A stretch of 64,000 nucleotides of DNA from Leifsonia sp. EB41 (GTDB lineage Bacteria > Actinomycetota > Actinomycetes > Actinomycetales > Microbacteriaceae), in NCBI RefSeq assembly GCF_041262565.1, contig NZ_JBGCCJ010000001.1, positions 496,001 through 560,000 on the forward strand, read 5' to 3'. The position numbers and the translations under genes are program-made. Positions 61,272 through 64,000 of this stretch are shown here, piece by piece. The first letter of the stretch is position 1. Every line of letters starts with the position of its first letter. The notes under the pieces were generated by a model. That model searched no databases. It was given only the letters and a program-made list of their open reading frames with translations, and had not been told where the DNA came from.

Positions 61272-62033
61272 CTACTCGTCGTCTTCGAGCTGCGCCTGCA
61301 CCTCGGGCGTGAGGTCGAGGTTCGTGTAGACGTTCTGCACGTCGTCCGAGTCCTCAAGAGCGTCGATGAGACGGAAGACCTTGCGGGCCAGCTCGGCGTC
61401 GGCCTCCACGTTGACCGTGGCGACGAACTCGGCGTCGGCCGAGTCGTAGTCGATGCCGGACTCCTGCAGCGCGGTGCGGGCGGCGACCAGGTCGGTGGCC
61501 TCGGTCAGGACTTCGAAGCTCTCGCCGCGGTCGGTGACCTCCTCTGCGCCCGCGTCGAGGACGGCGGTGAGGACGGTGTCCTCGTCCACCCCGTCCGCGT
61601 GCGGGACGACGATGACGCCCTTGCGGTGGAAGTTGTACGCGACGCTGCCCGGGTCGGCCATGGTGCCGCCGTTGCGGGTCATCGCGGTGCGGACCTCGGC
61701 GGCGGCCCGATTCTTGTTGTCGGTGAGGCACTCGATCATGAGGGCGACGCCGCCGGGGCCGTAGCCCTCGTACATGATGGTCGTGTACTCGATCGACTCA
61801 CCGGTGAGGCCGGCGCCGCGCTTGATCGCGCGGTCGATGTTGTCGTTGGGGACCGAGGTCTTCTTGGCCTTCTGGACCGCGTCGACCAGGGTCGGGTTGC
61901 CGGACAGGTCGGCGCCGCCGGTCTTCGCCGCCACCTCGATGTTCTTGATGAGCTTGGCGAACGACTTCGCGCGGCGGGCGTCGATGACCGCCTTCTTGTG
62001 CTTGGTCGTTGCCCACTTGGAATGCCCGGACAC
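61272..62033 (-). CDS. yebC: YebC/PmpR-family regulator
   Basis: YebC/TACO1-family protein, 253 residues, described as transcriptional regulator and, for some members, as a translation factor at proline stretches. It starts [15 protein letters not shown] (GTG at 62033, GGGAG upstream) and has [28 protein letters not shown] and [15 protein letters not shown] segments ([22 protein letters not shown] in parts). The C-terminus is acidic. The frame stays open further upstream but is not coding. Its place before ruvCAB is the standard one. Confidence 0.95.
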   Translation of the reverse strand: MSGHSKWATTKHKKAVIDARRAKSFAKLIKNIEVAAKTGGADLSGNPTLVDAVQKAKKTSVPNDNIDRAIKRGAGLTGESIEYTTIMYEGYGPGGVALMIECLTDNKNRAAAEVRTAMTRNGGTMADPGSVAYNFHRKGVIVVPHADGVDEDTVLTAVLDAGAEEVTDRGESFEVLTEATDLVAARTALQESGIDYDSADAEFVATVNVEADAELARKVFRLIDALEDSDDVQNVYTNLDLTPEVQAQLEDDE

Positions 62034-62119
62034 TGGTGCTCCCTCGAATTGCGGTTGAACCTGTCCATAATAATGCCTCGGCAGAGGGCGGCCCGAAGGC
62101 GCGGCCGGCGGTCCGAGCG

Positions 62120-63781
62120 CTAGTGCGCCGCGAGCGCCCGGTGCACCGACGCGACCGCGCTGGCACCCTCGCCGACGGCGGCGGCGATGCGCTTCATCGA
62201 GCCGTGGCGCACGTCGCCCGCGGCAAACACGCCGGCCAGGCTCGTCTCGAACGGCAGCGGCCCGCGACCGGCGTCGGCGACCGCAGGGAGGTCGACATCC
62301 GTCAGCAGGAAGCCGCTGGCGTCCACCGCCGCCCCGCTCAGCCACGACGCCCGCGGCTCCGCGCCCACGAAGCAGAACAGCGCCGCGGCGGCGACGTCCT
62401 CACTCTCACCGGTGGCGGAGGAAGTGAGCGTGACGGCCTCCAGCTGCTCGCCGCCGTGCAGCGCCGTCACGTCGGACGAGGAGTGCACCGTGATCCGTTC
62501 GTGCGACCGCACCCGGTCGACCAGGTAGCTGGACATCTTGACCGCGATGTCCGGTCCGCGGACGACCAGCCCGACCTCGCTGCCCAGCTCGGCGAGGTAC
62601 AGCGCGGCCTGCCCCGCGGAGTTCGCGCCGCCCACGACGACCGCGGGCCGGCGCGCGACGGTCCTGGCCTCCAGCTCGGTCGTCGCGAAGAAGATGCTGC
62701 CGCCCTCGAAGTCCGCCCAGCGCTCCAGCGGGAGGCGGCGGTAGCGCGCCCCCGTGGCGACGACGATCGCGCGCGCCCGGATGGCGTCGCCCTCCGCCAG
62801 CGTCAGCTCGTGGCCGCCCTCCCGAGGCGACAGCGCCGTGACCTCCGCCGGCGCCGACAGCCGAACCCCGAACTTCAGCGCCTGCACCAGGCCCAGCTCG
62901 GTGATCTCCGCGCCGGAGACGCCGGACGGGAAGCCGAGGTAGTTCTCGATCCGGGAGCTGGCCGCCGCCTGGCCGCCGGGAGCGAGGGCGTCGAGCACCA
63001 GTGTCCGCAGGCCCTCCGAGGCCCCGTAGATGCCGGCGGCGAGCCCGGCGGGACCGGCACCGACGACGACCAGGTCGAACTCGTCCCCGTCGCGGTAGCG
63101 GTACGCCAGCCCGACCGCCTCCGCGAGGGCGAGCGGGGTCGCGGCGGCGATCACCGCGCCGCGGGACATCACGAGCGGGAGGTCGAGGCCGGCGTGCTCC
63201 GAGGCCTCCAGCGCCGCCCGGCCCGCCTCGGTGGAGACGTCGGTCCAGCGGTGCGGCAGCTCCATCCGCGCGGCGTAGCGGCGCAGGGCCAGGGCCGCAG
63301 CGGAGCCCTCCGTCCCGAAGATCTGCGTCGTGCGGTCGGCGGCGGCCATCAGCAGGCGCCGCCGGGCGCGGAAGGCCGCGAGCAGGATCTCCGACAGCTC
63401 CCCGTCGTTCGACATGAGCTGCTTGAACACCGCGTTCGGGACGCGCCGCACCCGGCTCGGCTCGACGATCCGGGCGGTGAGCAGGGAGGCCTGCCCGGTC
63501 AGCATGCTCAGCTCGCCGAGGAACTCGCCCGCCTGCCATTCGGCCACGACGCGCGCACGCGAGTCCGCCGTCGCCTCCCGGACGATGTCGACGCGTCCGG
63601 ACTCCATGACGAAGAAGTCGAGCTCCTCATCACCGGCACGGAACAGCGTGTCCCCGACGCCGAACTCCTCCGGCTCGCCGAGCGCCATCAACCGGGCGAG
63701 GACGTCCTGCTCCAGGACGGGGTTGGCCGCGGTGCCGACCGGGACCCGGAACGGCGGCCGCTCGGCAGGAGGCGTCGGCAC
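62120..63781 (-). CDS. Cyclic-nucleotide-binding / thioredoxin-reductase-like FAD oxidoreductase
   Basis: A 553-residue two-domain protein. Residues about 20-135 form a cNMP-binding fold ([47 protein letters not shown], in parts). After a helical linker, residues about 232-550 form a TrxB-like flavoprotein with [67 protein letters not shown] and GVFAAGDVR. Where thioredoxin reductases have CxxC the sequence is [11 protein letters not shown], so no redox disulfide exists. It starts at GTG without a clear ribosome site. It lies between pdxT and yebC. It may be a ligand-controlled NAD(P)H oxidase or reductase; the substrate is unknown. Confidence 0.88.
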   Translation of the reverse strand: MPTPPAERPPFRVPVGTAANPVLEQDVLARLMALGEPEEFGVGDTLFRAGDEELDFFVMESGRVDIVREATADSRARVVAEWQAGEFLGELSMLTGQASLLTARIVEPSRVRRVPNAVFKQLMSNDGELSEILLAAFRARRRLLMAAADRTTQIFGTEGSAAALALRRYAARMELPHRWTDVSTEAGRAALEASEHAGLDLPLVMSRGAVIAAATPLALAEAVGLAYRYRDGDEFDLVVVGAGPAGLAAGIYGASEGLRTLVLDALAPGGQAAASSRIENYLGFPSGVSGAEITELGLVQALKFGVRLSAPAEVTALSPREGGHELTLAEGDAIRARAIVVATGARYRRLPLERWADFEGGSIFFATTELEARTVARRPAVVVGGANSAGQAALYLAELGSEVGLVVRGPDIAVKMSSYLVDRVRSHERITVHSSSDVTALHGGEQLEAVTLTSSATGESEDVAAAALFCFVGAEPRASWLSGAAVDASGFLLTDVDLPAVADAGRGPLPFETSLAGVFAAGDVRHGSMKRIAAAVGEGASAVASVHRALAAH

Positions 63782-63820
63782 GCCGCGATCATAGGCGACT
63801 GCGGCGTGGCCGCACCATCC

Positions 63821-64000
63821 TCAGACCGCAGCGTCCACCCGCGCGTTCACCCGCGCACGCACCTTGCCCAGGAAATACTCGTGGAATCGCGTATCCCCCG
63901 TGATCTCCGGGTGGAACGACGTGCCGAGCAGGTCGCCCTGCTCCACCGCCACGACGCGTCCGTCCGGCACGCGGGCGAGCACGGTCGCCTTCTCCCCCAC
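63821..64000 (-). CDS. pdxT: Pyridoxal 5'-phosphate synthase glutaminase subunit (5' part missing)
   Basis: The last 59 residues of PdxT, which supplies ammonia to PdxS in PLP synthesis. The segment has [34 protein letters not shown], read in parts, with the catalytic His and Glu in [10 protein letters not shown]. The N-terminal part with the nucleophile cysteine is beyond base 64000. pdxT upstream of yebC-ruvCAB is the usual actinobacterial order, with the FAD oxidoreductase gene inserted here. Confidence 0.93.
   Translation of the reverse strand: MGEKATVLARVPDGRVVAVEQGDLLGTSFHPEITGDTRFHEYFLGKVRARVNARVDAAV

Overview
This 64 kb window is chromosomal backbone DNA of a high-GC Gram-positive bacterium, almost certainly an actinobacterium of the family Microbacteriaceae (Leifsonia-like; the genus is inference). 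Signs of this are the very GC-rich third codon positions, frequent GTG and TTG starts, actinobacterial families (HGxxPAAW protein, TIGR02234 Trp-operon membrane protein, mIHF, a PriA without ATPase motifs, type II OMP decarboxylase, a 187-residue EF-P with a KPGKGG loop) and actinobacterial gene orders (pdxT-yebC-ruvCAB-yajC-secDF-rel; alaS-ruvX-mltG-aroE-aroC-aroK-aroB-aroQ-efp-nusB; pyrR-pyrB-pyrC-PH-carA-carB-pyrF-gmk-rpoZ-coaBC-metK-priA-fmt-rsmB-rpe). I see no rRNA, tRNA, CRISPR, prophage, insertion sequence or integrase. Coding density is about 97% and no gap exceeds about 200 bases.

Layout, left to right. 1-8615: the 3'-truncated pyruvate kinase gene, the two glutamate synthase subunits (gltB, gltD) and lgt. 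8701-16357: one minus-strand run hisE-hisG-hisF-hisI-trpE-TIGR02234-HGxxPAAW-trpC-trpB-trpA, in which histidine and tryptophan genes are joined by start/stop overlaps. 16492-17724: a plus-strand aromatic-acid-type MFS transporter. 17759-35596: a minus-strand superoperon headed by pyrR, whose leader carries a PyrR-binding hairpin beside the Shine-Dalgarno, covering pyrimidine synthesis, a fused mIHF-guanylate kinase, omega, CoaBC, MetK, PriA, Fmt, RsmB and Rpe. 35687-47780: alaS, ruvX, mltG, the shikimate genes aroE/C/K/B/Q, efp, nusB and a DsbA-like lipoprotein. 47916-50076: rpsD and rarA. 50257-53023: three plus-strand genes (cyclophilin, DUF349, solitary AbiEi-like protein). 53010-64000: minus-strand rel, rhodanese, secF/secD/yajC, ruvB/A/C, yebC, a cNMP-binding/thioredoxin-reductase-like protein, and the 3' part of pdxT.

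Two normally conserved genes, aroC and rel, are each broken by one extra base in a short G/C run. Removing one base restores a full-length protein of normal size in each case, so assembly or sequencing errors are the likeliest cause. No large undescribed system is present. The most interesting features are the mIHF-Gmk fusion, the cNMP-TrxR-like oxidoreductase lacking CxxC, an almost perfect 29-bp intergenic palindrome between priA and fmt, the PyrR leader, the acidic N-terminal extension of AroE with an internal start, and the solitary AbiEi-like gene overlapping rel tail to tail.
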